A stretch of DNA of 64,000 bases. Source: Neonectria sp. B-13 (lineage: Eukaryota > Ascomycota > Sordariomycetes > Hypocreales > Nectriaceae). Positions 18,311 to 30,211 of this stretch are shown piece by piece. The stretch lies in assembly GCA_002682825.1 (NCBI GenBank), contig NOKP01000020.1, positions 186,001 to 250,000 on the forward strand, in the 5' to 3' direction. The notes below the pieces were generated by a model. That model saw only the letters and a program-made list of their open reading frames with translations. It searched no databases and was not told the origin of the DNA. Position 1 is the stretch's first letter; every line of letters starts with the position of its first letter. The position numbers and the translations under genes were made by a program.

Positions 18311-21025
18311 TTTTGCGGTTGTTAAGAAATACCTAGTGATGTTCCTTCTAGTCACTGAGTTGGGAGAGAGTGCCAAACACCCAACCTGCACTTTTTACTT
18401 TGACTGATAGTAAATTCTTAACCGCAGAACACATACACAAGGGCACGATGGACTCAGCCTGATCTGAGGCCTTCTCCATAGTTGAAGGTAGGAAACAGCC
18501 ACAAGTCAAGATCCCAATATAATAGGAAGGACCGCGCTGGAGATCAATGCTAGTTGATGCCTTGTGTGCTTCATCCTGACACTGGGTGTAACATTGTGAT
18601 TGTACTGTCTGTTACTTCAGAACTGTGTACAGCCAGAAGACCAAACCTCAATGTATTTCATAAACGCTGACGACATGACCTCGTAATGTGTCATCCTTGA
18701 AGGCGTGCAGCCGTAGATACATTGAGAAATCTTTTAGCAACTATTTAGCATGGAAGTTAAATACCTGACCCGTAATCCAGTGGTTATTCAACTCCATTAC
18801 CCTACGTTAGGGTTAGCTCTTCAGCTAATGACGCGATGCAAACGTGCCCCACTGGAATAAAATAACTTTAGAGTAGAATAACTATAGTGATTAATTAATG
18901 CGATGTGCTGTAATTTGACCTTGAGTCACTTAGGTTTACTTGGGGTTATTTAGGGCTATTAGGTTTATTGTTTCTTTATATTAGCTTATTTCTGATAGTT
19001 TAAAGAAAGGAGCTAATAACTGCAATTCTTAATAACTACTTATCCGCGCGCGGTCTGCATGAGAGGCTTCTGACTTATGAAATAGGTGCGGCATTTCTCT
19101 CGTACGTCCCACCATGCGTTTAACAGCGCTATGCTGCAATTTAAGGCATCGCACACTGCTTTGGCGTCTCCATGTGTCCCTCTTGTGTGTAAACAGCCTC
19201 TTCGTCATCGTCGCCAAGTCTAGAAGATAGTAGTCAGGACCTGCTTTAAGAGATGGGAACGAGAATTTAGACCATCTAAGACGAGTAGGTACGTATTTTT
19301 CTATACCGCCGATGAATGCTGTAACCTGGAACACAGTGGGGTATAAGGAGTCAAATATACATTTGATAGAGAGGATACTATTAGTAGCTTGAGTAATCAG
19401 GTGAAAGTAATTGGTAGTAATGTAGTTGTCTCTAAGATTAGGAGTTTCTGTGGCTGCCTGCACAGCTGCCCTTTACCTCGGTATTCTGCTTAAGACGGCT
19501 CACTACGGGCAGTCCTCGGGCCGGGAGATGATGTGGCGAGGCAGTAAGAGCCTTTCTTTCCCCTTGATGTTTAAGCTTGGGAAATTATGACGGGAGAAGG
19601 CAGTGCAGTGGTATTCTCAAGAGCCAACCCACCCCCTTTACGGATTGCTAGGAAAATGATGGCGATTTCTGGTTACACTCGAGCTTCCTGGGAAATGTGA
19701 TTCGACCGTTGATCCTCGACTGCCTCGTCTTCAGTGTCTAAGAGGGAAGGTGCGCTATTACGTCGATACCACCGAGGATGTAACAAATGACTAGTCTGTT
19801 GTCATGAGGTCGGAATAATGACCGGATACGAGAGAGCAGGGAGTGTCCCTCCTGATGCAAGCTGTCGGACTTGAGCGACACACCTGGTAGCTTTACAGGT
19901 ATCTGGCCTTCCCCATTACCCGTCAGGTTGACTAAGAAGGCTTCTAGCCCCTCCCTCCTTCTCCTACCAGAGAGGGGGCACTGCCGAAGGGGGTATGCCA
20001 ATGCCCATAAGGACGTCACAGGACCGGTTTACACGGCTCGCACAGTCGAAGTCACCATTGGGCCCCAGTCAACCCTCAGCACAGATGTGCGTTGAAGAAG
20101 GTCAAAGGGGCGAACGCTATGCAGTATCCTTTCAAGGGGGAAGCCTTGGGACAGTTGGGTACGTTGCAAAGGTGGTTAGAAAAGCCGGAGCAATGAAATA
20201 GAGAGAGTTTTAGTATCGCCGACGGCGGAATTGAGAACTATGATTCAGAATAATCATATTCTACCAGTTCAGTATAATAATGTATATTACTATGGAACCC
20301 GATCTGCATCGCTACCTCGCGTAGCACGTTTGACAAGTTGCGCGTCAGATGTTCTTGACCACCTAGTTAATGCTGTTAGTGACTAAATCATTGTTGACAG
20401 CACCGATATCGGCACCGACTAGAAGTTCGCCAACCGCTTACACAACGGCAACCAGGACGTCGAGTATCATGCCACCCTCAAGGATCTCGGTGGGCTTCTG
20501 GCCCAAGGTAAAGTTGGGCATCCTCGATCTATTTTCAAGGAATGGTTATTCCGGCGTACAATAGACAAGCCAACCATAGCATTCTTCCGAGGAAGCTCTT
20601 TCAGAAAGCCAGTCAACGATTGTACATTTCTAAGCAGAGGTCCAAGAACCTGGTTTAGCAAGTCAGTGATCAGAACGTAAGTCAGATTAGAGAGGAAAGA
20701 AAGGCGGTGGTTAAGTTTCGGAACGCGAGCCTCAAGATCTGACCAAATCGTGTATTGTCAGTCAGCCAATCCGATGAATAAGTACTTGATGAGTTGACGT
20801 ACGGGAATGACTGGGATCTTTTTCACAACCTGTGAAAATACTGACAACCCCGAAAGAAACAAGGCCAAGCACTAGCGTAACAAACGGTATCGCATCCTCG
20901 AGACATGACAACGCCTGTCAGGCCTCTTGACCACACACAGGTCCACAAATACTGCAATGGGTTGCTCGAGCTGCAACATGAGGCTCAACATTAAAGTGCT
21001 ATGCTCTAGTTGTTTCTAATTATGA
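18311..21025. other. Gene-free 2.7 kb with decayed sequence
   Basis: No intact gene. The part at about 18840-19020 is AT-rich. A 144-codon minus frame at 19029-19463 shows no motif and sits in low-complexity surroundings. At about 20400-20750 a plus-strand frame interrupted by stops gives protein-like stretches (KFANRLHNGNQDVEYHATL, then KDLGGLLAQGK), which suggests an old coding relic I cannot name. Confidence 0.45.
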
Positions 21026-21937
21026 CTAGAAGAGAATCCCGCCGCCATCCACGACAATATCAGCTCCATTAATGTACGTCCCTGCCGTGCTCGCTAATAG
21101 TACAACCACTCCAGTCAACTCAGAAGGGCTTCCCATCCTTCCACTGGGGTTGCGAGCTGCCCAAACCTTCCGATGCTCCGCAATCCCGTCTCCCTCGTTG
21201 AGAATTGTGTCCATGTATCCTGGGCTGATGCTGTTCGTTCGGATCCCATAGCGTGCCCACTCGGCAGCCAGACAGTTTTTGAGCGTCAGCAACGCAGCCT
21301 TGCTCACGTTGTACGCCGCCTGTGGCTGGGGAAAGTTGACACGATGGGCGGAAATAGATGCAGTGAAGATGATTGACCCGCCCGTCTTTTGCTGGACCAT
21401 CTGGCGGGCAACAGCCTGGGCACAAATGAAAGACCCTGTGGTGTTGATATCGATGATTTTCCGCCATTGGGACACTGGCATCTCAAGAGTGTCCACACAG
21501 CCAACCACACCAACAAAGCATACGAGCCCGTTGACCGACCCGAGAATTCGAACAGTCTCCTCAACGGCTTCTAGCACGGCCTGTTCGTCTGTGACATCCA
21601 CCTTGAGGGCCTGTATCTTGGCCTGAGGGAATTTCGACCGCATGTCTTCGATCTCCTTTTGTGACTGCGCGGGGTTCACATCAAAAATCATCAAGCCGCC
21701 AAGGCCATGCTCCAACAGAGCATCGCAAGAGGCCAGGCCGAGGGCTCCGGCTCCGCCAGTGACAATCATGTTGCCTTGGACACTAAACCGGTCCCTGGCT
21801 CCGGTGATGGGGTCATTCGCAGCAGTTGTTTTTGGCGGTGGTGTCATTGATGAAGCCGAGCCGTCGCTCAGGACCATCGAGGGTACCGCTCTAGTGGCCA
21901 GGGCGGCGCGGTCTGGTAATTCAGCCGAAGGTGACAT
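21026..21937 (-). CDS. SDR, polyol/sorbose-reductase-type dehydrogenase (303 aa)
   Basis: Single exon. After a 50-residue N-terminal extension the cofactor motif TGGAGALG is at residues 60-67, Asn165 in DINTTGSF, Ser194 in TASISA, and Tyr209/Lys213 in AYNVSK; the end is YINGADIVVDGGG. The NNAG segment is replaced by VCFVGVVG, which is unusual. The pattern is that of fungal D-arabinitol 2-dehydrogenase/mannitol dehydrogenase/sorbose reductase relatives, which interconvert polyols and ketoses with NAD(P). It is divergent from a P-loop kinase with 328 bp between, and a sugar transporter and regulator follow, so polyol use is the best guess. The later Met21 or Met31 could also serve as start. Confidence 0.85.
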   Translation of the reverse strand: MSPSAELPDRAALATRAVPSMVLSDGSASSMTPPPKTTAANDPITGARDRFSVQGNMIVTGGAGALGLASCDALLEHGLGGLMIFDVNPAQSQKEIEDMRSKFPQAKIQALKVDVTDEQAVLEAVEETVRILGSVNGLVCFVGVVGCVDTLEMPVSQWRKIIDINTTGSFICAQAVARQMVQQKTGGSIIFTASISAHRVNFPQPQAAYNVSKAALLTLKNCLAAEWARYGIRTNSISPGYMDTILNEGDGIAEHRKVWAARNPSGRMGSPSELTGVVVLLASTAGTYINGADIVVDGGGILF

Positions 21938-22265
21938 ACTCGCGGCAAAAGTCTGAACAAAGAACGCTGAAGATAAGGCGTCGTGTCAATTTAGTGATGG
22001 GCGGTCGGGATATTCTGGACGAGCGTGTTTTGCGGATTTATGTAGCATTTCGCAAGGCCGCGATTGAAGCTGAATCAAATGTTACGTCGATGTGGCGACA
22101 CGGCCATTACGGGAGCCTCCGCAATCCACATTATCCTCGGAGCACACTCGCCCGATATCGTCTTATTAGTTCAAGCTGTGGGGTTACTCTAATGCTCAGC
22201 TGCCCACTACAAGATGAGATGGGAAACCTAGGGGAGTTCAGGGAGCTTTCCGTCGTGGCCAGGAG
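21938..22265. promoter_or_regulatory. Divergent promoter between the SDR and the P-loop kinase
   Basis: 328 bp separate the two starts. CCTCCG and a few GC-rich words occur; no clear TATA box. Shared regulation of the two genes is plausible. Confidence 0.45.
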
Positions 22266-23021
22266 ATGAAACAGAACAAAGTATCGATCATGGACTGTGT
22301 GTACTCAACTCTGGCCGAACGGGCCCTCGACATCCGAAGACAGTCAACCCAAGACTCATCTATCACCAGAGTAATCATAGCCTTTTCGGGTCCTCCAGGA
22401 TCAGGGAAGTCAACTATTGCATCCGAGGTAGCGTGTCGCATCAATGCCCATACAAGTCAACCCACAGCTACAGTCCTCCCAATGGATGGCTTTCATTACT
22501 CCCGGGCTCACCTGAATACGTTACCTAATCGAGGTGAAGCCTACGACCGACGGGGAATTTACTGGACCTTCGATGCCGAAGGAGTATTGCAGCTTGTCAA
22601 AACGCTGCACGCATCACGGCATGGGGCTTTAGGAGTCATTACGGCGCCAAGTTTTGACCACGAATCCAAAGACCCTGTCGCAGACGATCTTCGTATCGAG
22701 CCGGAGATCGAAATTGTTATCATTGAAGGAAATTGGTTGCTTCTTGATCAGGAACCCTGGAAGCAAATTTGTGGCTACGTGGATGACACTTGGTTCGTCG
22801 ACGTGGAACCATCTCTAGCACTGCAGCGCGTTGCTGCCAGGCATATCAAATCGCGGATTGAAACGAACTGGGAAGCTGCCATAGCGAGAGCAAGGAGAAA
22901 CGATTTGAAGAACGGGGAAGAGGTGCGAAGAAATTTGATACAACCGAATATCACAGTCCAGAGCGTTGATTTTCATGGGGAATGGCAAGCACTGTCAAGC
23001 TTGCAATCCGGAAAACAATAA
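22266..23021 (+). CDS. P-loop kinase, uridine kinase/phosphoribulokinase family (251 aa)
   Basis: Single exon. Walker A is GPPGSGKST at residues 42-50. The family Asp/Gly-Phe motif appears as PMDGFHYSRAHL. Next come RRGIYWTFDAEG, YDRRG before it, APSFDHESKDPVADD, and IVIIEGNWLLLD, the Walker-B-like strand typical of nucleoside/nucleotide kinase family proteins such as yeast Yfh7 and bacterial FrcK-like kinases. It should transfer phosphate from ATP to a small sugar or nucleoside-like substrate in the cytosol. Bacterial relatives occur in sugar uptake operons; here it is divergent from a polyol-type SDR, which favours a ketose or pentulose as substrate. The start could also be Met9. AATAAA lies 23 nt past the stop. 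Confidence 0.87.
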   Translation: MKQNKVSIMDCVYSTLAERALDIRRQSTQDSSITRVIIAFSGPPGSGKSTIASEVACRINAHTSQPTATVLPMDGFHYSRAHLNTLPNRGEAYDRRGIYWTFDAEGVLQLVKTLHASRHGALGVITAPSFDHESKDPVADDLRIEPEIEIVIIEGNWLLLDQEPWKQICGYVDDTWFVDVEPSLALQRVAARHIKSRIETNWEAAIARARRNDLKNGEEVRRNLIQPNITVQSVDFHGEWQALSSLQSGKQ

Positions 23022-23940
23022 GCTCGAACTGGTTCACTTCACCAATAAAACTTGGGTTTTCCACGGCCCCCATACCATCCAGCTCTTGTGGATTGCTAAG
23101 CTTTTCGTGTCCGATCTCTGAATAGTTGGTTAGACTGTTGTCTGTGTTAGAATTCTTCTACTCTCCATGATGATCATTTGACACTAATAAGAGCTACTCT
23201 ATTATAAAATTTGACGAAGTGTGACAATATCACATATGCGCAACACGCAGGTCGGGGTACTTTAGATGAAGACCTGGTCTGCTGGGACATGATACAATTA
23301 CCTCGGGACTCGAGCCATCATCCCCAGTCTTGAGCAAGTTAGCTCTCCAACCATCGCCATTTGTCTGCATGTGGAGCTTTCACCACCCATCTCAGATCAC
23401 GTCGAGGGCCAAAGTTGCGAATCCACTGTAACTAGCAGAATTCCCAGTTCTTACCATGTTTCATTGCTCCTTCTCGGACCTCACCGCGCCGATGAAAGCT
23501 TTGACAAGGACCTTCGGATCACAGCACTCCGATATGGATCCTTACTTGGCCCATTTAGGTATGGTTTAGCGCTTCGACAATCATGCGATCTCGGAGCACA
23601 GTCCTCCATGAGGTGATGGGCATCCCTGTTTCTTCATCTGGACTCTTGAAAATGACTTGGTTTTGACACTGACCTATGTTGTGTTACCCCGATTATTCTA
23701 CCCCATGGGGATCATGTCAAGCACCTGATGAGTTAGCGCATGACTAGCCTAACCCACTATCTAAATAAGAATGTCTACAAGGCCTCTACCAACGTCCTAG
23801 GAATATGGACTATATATGTTGCCCATGCCAGCTAATTGTCCTTCTTCATCCATTGACCTAGCACGTCTCATTTTATTGCCTGTTTCCTATCCAGATTTGT
23901 GTCTTGATTCAACAATCCTTCTTGAAAGACCCAGACCAAC
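23022..23940. other. Intergenic between kinase and sugar transporter
   Basis: AATAAA at 23044-23049 is a likely poly(A) signal of the kinase. An 81-residue frame at 23371-23616 has no motif. Nothing else is supported. Confidence 0.45.
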
Positions 23941-25965
23941 ATGGGCGGACCTAGTGGTGTTTCTCCTGCGGGAGAAGTTGAAATCTCATATGGAGAAGCT
24001 GGTACGTCCGGAGCGGCCCACAGCGCTGAGCTGGTGATTCCTAACACCGCTCAGGCTACAAGGGCCTCATTAGAGAGCCGTATATCTTTTTCCTAGCATG
24101 TTTTGCTAGTATCGGAGGTGTTCTTTTTGGGTAGGCTGATGAATAATTCCTTGGAGCAAGAAGGGAGATGAATTAACAGCAATAGTTATGACCAGGGCGT
24201 CATCAGTGGCGTGTTGGTAATGAACAACTTTGTATGTCCTGCCTGCCCCCCCAGATTGACGGCCATTCATTTGCTAACTGTCCTACTAGGCAAAGCAGTT
24301 TCCTTTACTGGCCAGCGACAGTACCCTGCAGGGATGGATGGTCGCCGTACTTACTCTAGGCGCAATGTTTGGAGCCCTCGCCAACGGGCCCATCGCCGAT
24401 CGGTTCTCGAGGCGGTGGTCCATTCTTCTGGCCAACATCCTATTCCTCATTGGCTCCATCATACAGGCGGCTGCAATCAACATCCCAATGATCTTTGTGG
24501 GACGTTTTATTGCTGGACTAGCCGTTGGACAGCTCTCAATGGTTGTTCCTCTATACCTCAGTGAGCTGGCGCCTCCCAATTTGCGTGGGAGTCTCGTTGC
24601 CATGCAGCAGCTTGGGATTACTGTTGGAATCATGGTCGCATTCTGGCTGGACTACGGTACTCAACATATCGGCGGAACTGGGGATGGCCAATCACCAGCA
24701 GCTTGGCGCTTCCCGCTCGCTTTTCAGTGCGTCCCTTCGCTGATTCTGGGAGGCGGAACCTTCTTCTTGCCATACTCACCCCGGTGGCTGATCATGGGAG
24801 GTAAGCATTGTCCATCATATCTGACTCCAATATTGGAGGCTCACCAAATTCTCAGATCGCGAGGAGGAAGCTCGTGAAACCCTGATTCGCATTCGTCGTG
24901 TCCCTGCTACGGACGACCGCATTAGACTGGAACTTCTCGAAATCAAGGCCGCGGCTTTGTTTGATCAGGAGACAACGGCTGCCATGTACCCCGGGATTGA
25001 CTCTCGTGCTCGAATCACCTTTGAAAGGTACAAGTCGCTCTTCACCGTGGCTCATCTCAGGCGTCGCTTGGTTATTGCCTGTCTTCTCCAAATCATTCAG
25101 CAATTCACCGGTATTTTCCCCATCCTAGGTTAACGCGAAGATACCACTAACTCCCAGTCAGGAATCAACGCACTCATATACTACGCTCCCCAAATCTTCC
25201 GGAAGATTGGGCTGTCGGGAAACTCCATAGATCTTCTTGCCACCGGAGTTGTTGGGGTTATCAACTTCTTCTCGACGATTCCAGCCATTATGTATATGGA
25301 TCGTTGGGGCCGCAAGAAAGTACTTATAATTGGCGCAATCGGCATGAGTATCTCCCAGTTCATCGTTGGTACGATATATGCCGTGTATAAGGACTCCTTG
25401 GCATCTCACCCTGCAGCAGGATGGGCATCGGCTGTTTTCATCTGGCTCTACATCTCCAACTTTGCATTTAGCATCGGGTGTGTTAACTGGATCATGCCGT
25501 CCGAGATCTTCCCACCCGGAGTTCGATCTCAAGCTGTGGGCGTCGCTATCGGAACTAATTGGCTGAGTAACGTATGTCACCGCCCCCCTCCCACTGCTGT
25601 TTGCTTGCTGATTAGTACTTTAGTTCATTGTTGCCCTCATTACCCCTCGAATGTTATCTGCTATCGAATTTGGAACGTTTTACTTCTTCTTTGGTAGGTT
25701 TTCTCGTTTGAATGTTCCTTTCGCAGCGTCGCTAAATCTTTATTAAGGCTTCTGTGTCTTCCTCGGGGTCTGGGTATTTTTCTTCGTACCGGAGACCAAG
25801 GGGGTTAGAATCGAAGAAATGGACAAGCTGTTTGGTGGGAATCAAGGTGTGGAGGATATGCAAAGAATTGCTGATATTCGGGTCCAGCTTGGAATACTGG
25901 GCGGGGAGATTGTGAAAGACAAGGCTGAGCATGGTATTTCTTCCGCTCAAGTCGAGTCAGTCTGA
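23941..25965 (+). CDS. MFS sugar/polyol transporter (548 aa)
   Basis: Eight exons: 23941-24001, 24055-24130, 24186-24231, 24290-24800, 24856-25110, 25162-25571, 25624-25693, 25748-25965; all joins keep frame. Sugar-porter signatures are FGYDQGVISGVL in the first helix, GRFIAGLAVGQLSMVVPLYL and SELAPPNLRG, PYSPRW at the end of the first half, QQFTGINALIYYAP in helix 7, the RWGRKK loop, and PETKG at the end of helix 12. Twelve helices are expected in the plasma membrane. The class covers hexose, pentose and polyol/H+ symporters. Position between a ketose-type kinase/SDR pair and a Zn2Cys6 regulator suggests it imports the substrate of that pathway. Confidence 0.93.
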
Positions 25966-26594
25966 CAAGGCCAAGGTGGACCAACTCTTCTGAGCGCATG
26001 TATGTAGCCGTTGCCGGTTGTCAGTTGGTGTCTTCAATCAGACTCTTTTATTGCCTGTGCATAGCTTCTGTAGTTTGATTGACGGACGGCGGGTGGTGAT
26101 GCAAGCTTTATGAGAGGCTACAGTAGCAGAAAACCATGCTCCCCTCTTCTCGTGGCAGGCTGATGTTCAAGATGCCTGATATGTATCACGGTACTCAATC
26201 CAAGTTGTGCATTGCAACCGTCCAATCTCAACCACTTTTTGTAACCATGAACTTCCTTTCAAGGCTCATTATTGGGACTGCTCCAACCCTCTGCATTGTT
26301 GGCTTGTTGGTCTTCGTTCCGAGACAGGTACTTCATTCCCCGCAGTCGGCATGACCAGATCCACCTGACCCCGGCCTGCGCAGGGTGAAAGATGGGGGCG
26401 ATCCACTTCGGCCTTCTGTGCTCCGAACCCAGCCCCCGCACAATTCCTCCAGATTCCACTCATTCTCTCCGCGGTGCGTAAGTCGGAGCTCACGTGAGAC
26501 AACAGTCCTGGGCCGGCGCTTCTGCATGTGTCTCACATCACTGTTGATATCCTGCAGAAGGTTCAGATGAGAAGCTGCTGTCCGTTAGTGGACC
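25966..26594. other. Intergenic between transporter and regulator
   Basis: No gene is supported in the 629 bp; several short frames on both strands have no motif. Contains the promoter of the regulator at 26595. Confidence 0.45.
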
Positions 26595-28844
26595 ATGACC
26601 AGAATGGGTCCGTCCAGGCGATCTCGGTCCCCAACCCAGTCCCGGGCCTGTCTCAACTGCCAGAAGCGGAAGAGCCGATGCCTGCTAAGCCGGACCGCCG
26701 GCGGGCCATGCTCATACTGCTCTCGGACAGGAAAGACCTGTAGCTTTGTCAACCCCCCGGACCGAACACCCCTGACGAGGAGGAACCTTGATGCAGCTGA
26801 GCTTCGATGCGCTCAGCTTCAATTACTGCTGCAGTCTCTCCATCCCCAGCTTGATATCGACGCGGCCCTTGCCAACTTTGAAGCCGAGGGCCAGGGCAGC
26901 ATCTTGCCTGTTGATTTTGACGATGCCCAGACACGTATTGCCGCAGAGAGGGAACAGCCGGCTCATGAATTCGAGTGGCATGAGACGTCATTGCCACTAG
27001 ACTCTAGGTCCCCCACAGGAGATATGCGAATCAAGGACGGCATGGCAACACTTTCTACTCTCGATGCTGGATACCTAGGTAAATCATTTCCCAAACATGA
27101 CTCTCTTCCTCAGTGGTACACCACAGATACTCACAGCTTTTACTGTAGGTAGTAGCTCAGGCTCAACTCTCCTTCGGGAAATTGCCTCGATGCTTCCAGA
27201 GCTGGCCACACCAAACGTGTCTAGTGAGCATCACGACCATTCCCCTGGAACATGGCAACCAAACAGAGCGCCTGAAAGTCTTCTCGACCCCCCAGGACTG
27301 GCATCTTCGGCCATCACAGGGCATCTCATTGACGCCTATTTTTTATTCTACAATCTTTCGTACCCGATCCTGCACGAAAGAAGCTTCCGAGAGAAGGTGG
27401 CTGGACGACAACAAAGAAGATGCAAATCCTCTTGGAATGTTATTTACTTCATGGTTCTAGCATTTGGGCACTGGATATCTACAACAGATGCTCATCATGA
27501 GCAATCCAATTATTACTCAGCTGCAAGATCCTACCTTTCAATCCAGATGCTCGAGTCGGGCACAGTGGAAACTGTACAAGCATTTCTGTTGATGGGCAAC
27601 TATCTACAAAAGATCGATCGACCCAACACCGGCTACAACTTCATAGGAATAGCATACAAGATGGCTTTGGGGCTTGGTTTGCACCGAGAAAGTCCTGGCG
27701 TCGAGGATGACATCGACCACGAACGACGACGGCAGCTGTTTTGGACCGTATATTGCTTCGACAGCGGATTCAACATTACAACCGGACGGCCACCCAATGT
27801 TTCAGAGGGCGTTGTCGATACTCGGATCCCGAGGAACATACAAGACAAGGTAAATCATGCTTTCACTTTGTAATGCTAGACTTACTAATGGACCCGAAGG
27901 ATATTTCTCTCATCTCTCCAGTTCCACAAGAGGTGGATTTCCCGACCACCTTGTCTGCTATCATCGCACAGGCACAGCTAGCAAGGCTTGCCAATGTTCT
28001 CTATCACGAGTTTTTGTTGGCTAAGACGGCAAACGCAAAACTTGAGTATCAAGTTGCTGAAGCCACAGAGCGCAACCTGACCACCTGGCGGCAGACTCTG
28101 CCCAGCTACTTCACATCCCCAGATGTGCCAAGCTGGTTCTTAGGTCCTCGGGCTGTGGTGCTTTGGAAGGAGCAGAACCTGCGCATAATCCTATGGCGAG
28201 GAAGCACACGATATCATAGTTTTCTCCCGAGCAAAATGGATGCAGAAAAACGCTGTCTTGAAGTTGCTATGCAAAGCATTCATGACATTGCAACATTCTG
28301 CAAGGCATATGACGGGATTCTGCATCTTGGTATTGCTTGGTATGCAACATACTTTCTCTTTCAGGCTGCCTTGGTCCTCGAAGCAAGTTATCTTGACAAG
28401 GAAAACCAGCAACGGTCTGACGAGGAGACTACGATCTGGCAGGTGGTGGTTTCTGAGGCCCATGATTGCTTGGTGATACTCGCTCAAAAAAGCAAATCCG
28501 CGAGTCGCTGCTTGGAGGTTCTAGACCTCATTCACAGAAAGACCAGAGCGCGGAATCTTATAGAGGAACCACCGGTCACGACACAACCCGGTGACATGTT
28601 AGGTGGGTATCAAGAGGAATCAGTCATCAATGGACATAGCGAGGCTGCAGCATTGACCGGTGAAGCTGGAAATGATGGCACTGCTATTACGGTGAACGAA
28701 TTTGGTCTGTATGATGATTCGTCCGACTTGACTCTTCGCATGATCCTCGATCAGACACCCTGGGGTTATCTCGATAACACTCCAATGGATGCAATGTTCA
28801 ATGATTGGATATATCCTCAATTCGAATTGCAAAACGGCGGTTAA
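26595..28844 (+). CDS. Zn2Cys6 transcription factor with fungal_trans domain (709 aa)
   Basis: Exons 26595-27078, 27149-27849 and 27900-28844. The zinc cluster is Cys19, 22, 29, 39, 42 and 49 (CLNCQKRKSRC...CSYCSRTGKTC), flanked by basic residues. The fungal_trans region (about 215-450) contains HLIDAYFLFYNLSYPILHE, NYLQKIDRPNTGYNFIG, MALGLGLHRES and RRRQLFWTVYCFD, the last being a classic core motif. Predicted nuclear activator. It follows the sugar transporter in the same direction and precedes a second SDR, so it is the natural candidate regulator of the polyol/ketose group. Confidence 0.92.
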
Positions 28845-29094
28845 TATGAAAACAAATTGGTCTCTCCTCATTTGTGCTTTAAGTTGGACAGTTCGGCTTG
28901 ACGTCGTTGACCAGCAAAAGTTACACCCATTTCTTAACATGACACAATTGTGTGCCGGAGCTCTTGTGGAAGATTATAGATATAAAACCATCTCGTTGCG
29001 ATCTCATTTTCGCTTTCGCCACAATTTTACTTCGTCAATTAAATCTCGTTCCAACTGATTTATGATTCAATATTGAGGATTGGCGCTTTTCTAT

Positions 29095-30142
29095 CTACGG
29101 TAGAACATAGCCACCATCAATAAGAACATCACTTCCCGTCATATATGTAGACGCATCGCTGGCAAGGTACAAATACAGTCCCTTGATTTCCTTCACATGG
29201 CCTTGTCGGCCAAGGACTGCCATGCGATACGCCTCATTGAGTGCCTGCGGACCTGCGCCCATTTTGGTGTCGAAGAAGCCGGGAGAGACGATATTCACGC
29301 GGGCAAATTCTCGCCATTCTCTGGCCAGGGACTTTCCAAAATGGGTAACGAAAGCCTTGGAAGCGTTGTAGACAGGCTGGTCAACCGGGACATTGACAAT
29401 GTGCGCACTCATACTTGACGTGATGATAAGGTTCCCCTTTCCTTGGCGTTGGAATACCTCACCGACGTACTTGGCACAGTAAACAACTCCGTTGACTACG
29501 CACAGTCAGTGTCTGCCTCACAATACATAGTTTGTTTGGTAAGCAACTCACCGTTCACAGACATCTGCTTCTCGAACTCGGGAAGAGTCTGCTCCAAGAT
29601 GGGCTTTGAGATCGCCATTCCTATTAATAAGATAGTCAGTCCTGGTTCTGCTGTTTCTTTTTCAATGGCTCTTACCAGCGTTGGCTACGAAGACGTCTAT
29701 TCTACCAAAGTCCTTCACAACTTCGGCGATGGTGTTCTGGACTTGCTCAGAATTCGAAACTTTTGTATCGCGTTAGTTAAGTCAGTACAAATCTAAGAGC
29801 CACCGGGTTACCGTACCATCAACCTTGTAGGCAGCGGTCTTGATGCCGTGCTCTTTTCCAATCTCTTTGGCCTTTTCAACGGCGGCCTCGTTTCTTGCGA
29901 ATGGTGTCAGATAGACATAAAATATCTCAACGGTCGACTTACGAGTTATACCAAAAGGCAACCTGGGCATTGGCTTCGGCCATGGCCTGGGCAACAGCAA
30001 GGCCTAAGCCGTCCGCAGCGCCTGTCACAACCACAACCTTCCCAGTTAATTGGAACTGCTCGAGGACGTTGGAGGGCGTGTCGGGAAAAGGCCGAGGGAA
30101 CCCGTCCCTAATTTTCGTGCAGTCATCTGAGTTCATAGACAT
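29095..30142 (-). CDS. SDR, mannitol/D-arabinitol/L-xylulose-reductase type (276 aa)
   Basis: Five exons: 29943-30142, 29817-29893, 29676-29759, 29552-29620, 29095-29495. TGAADGLG at residues 40-47 is the cofactor site and VANAG follows the fourth strand. Ser171 (ITSSMSA), Tyr186 and Lys190 (VYNASK) form the active site, and YMTGSDVLIDGGYVLP is the C-terminus. The overall pattern matches the NADP-dependent mannitol dehydrogenase/L-xylulose reductase/D-arabinitol dehydrogenase group. It would provide the second redox step, or the opposite cofactor preference, next to the SDR at 21026. Met1 at 30142 is preferred; Met3 is an alternative. A TATAAAAG box lies 62 bp upstream. It converges with the regulator gene. 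Confidence 0.9.
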
Positions 30143-30203
30143 CTTGAAGGTCTCTGCTGTGTATGTAGTTTCGTTAAGCAAGCCACGAGTGTTGCAACAG
30201 AGT

Positions 30204-30211
30204 CTTTTATA
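30204..30211 (-). promoter_or_regulatory. TATA box of the polyol-type SDR
   Basis: TATAAAAG on the minus strand, 62 bp upstream of the ATG at 30142. Confidence 0.55.

Noticed and set aside
19029..19463. 144-codon minus-strand frame
   Set aside because: No domain, no signal peptide, and beside AT-rich sequence. Kept only as part of the gene-free stretch.
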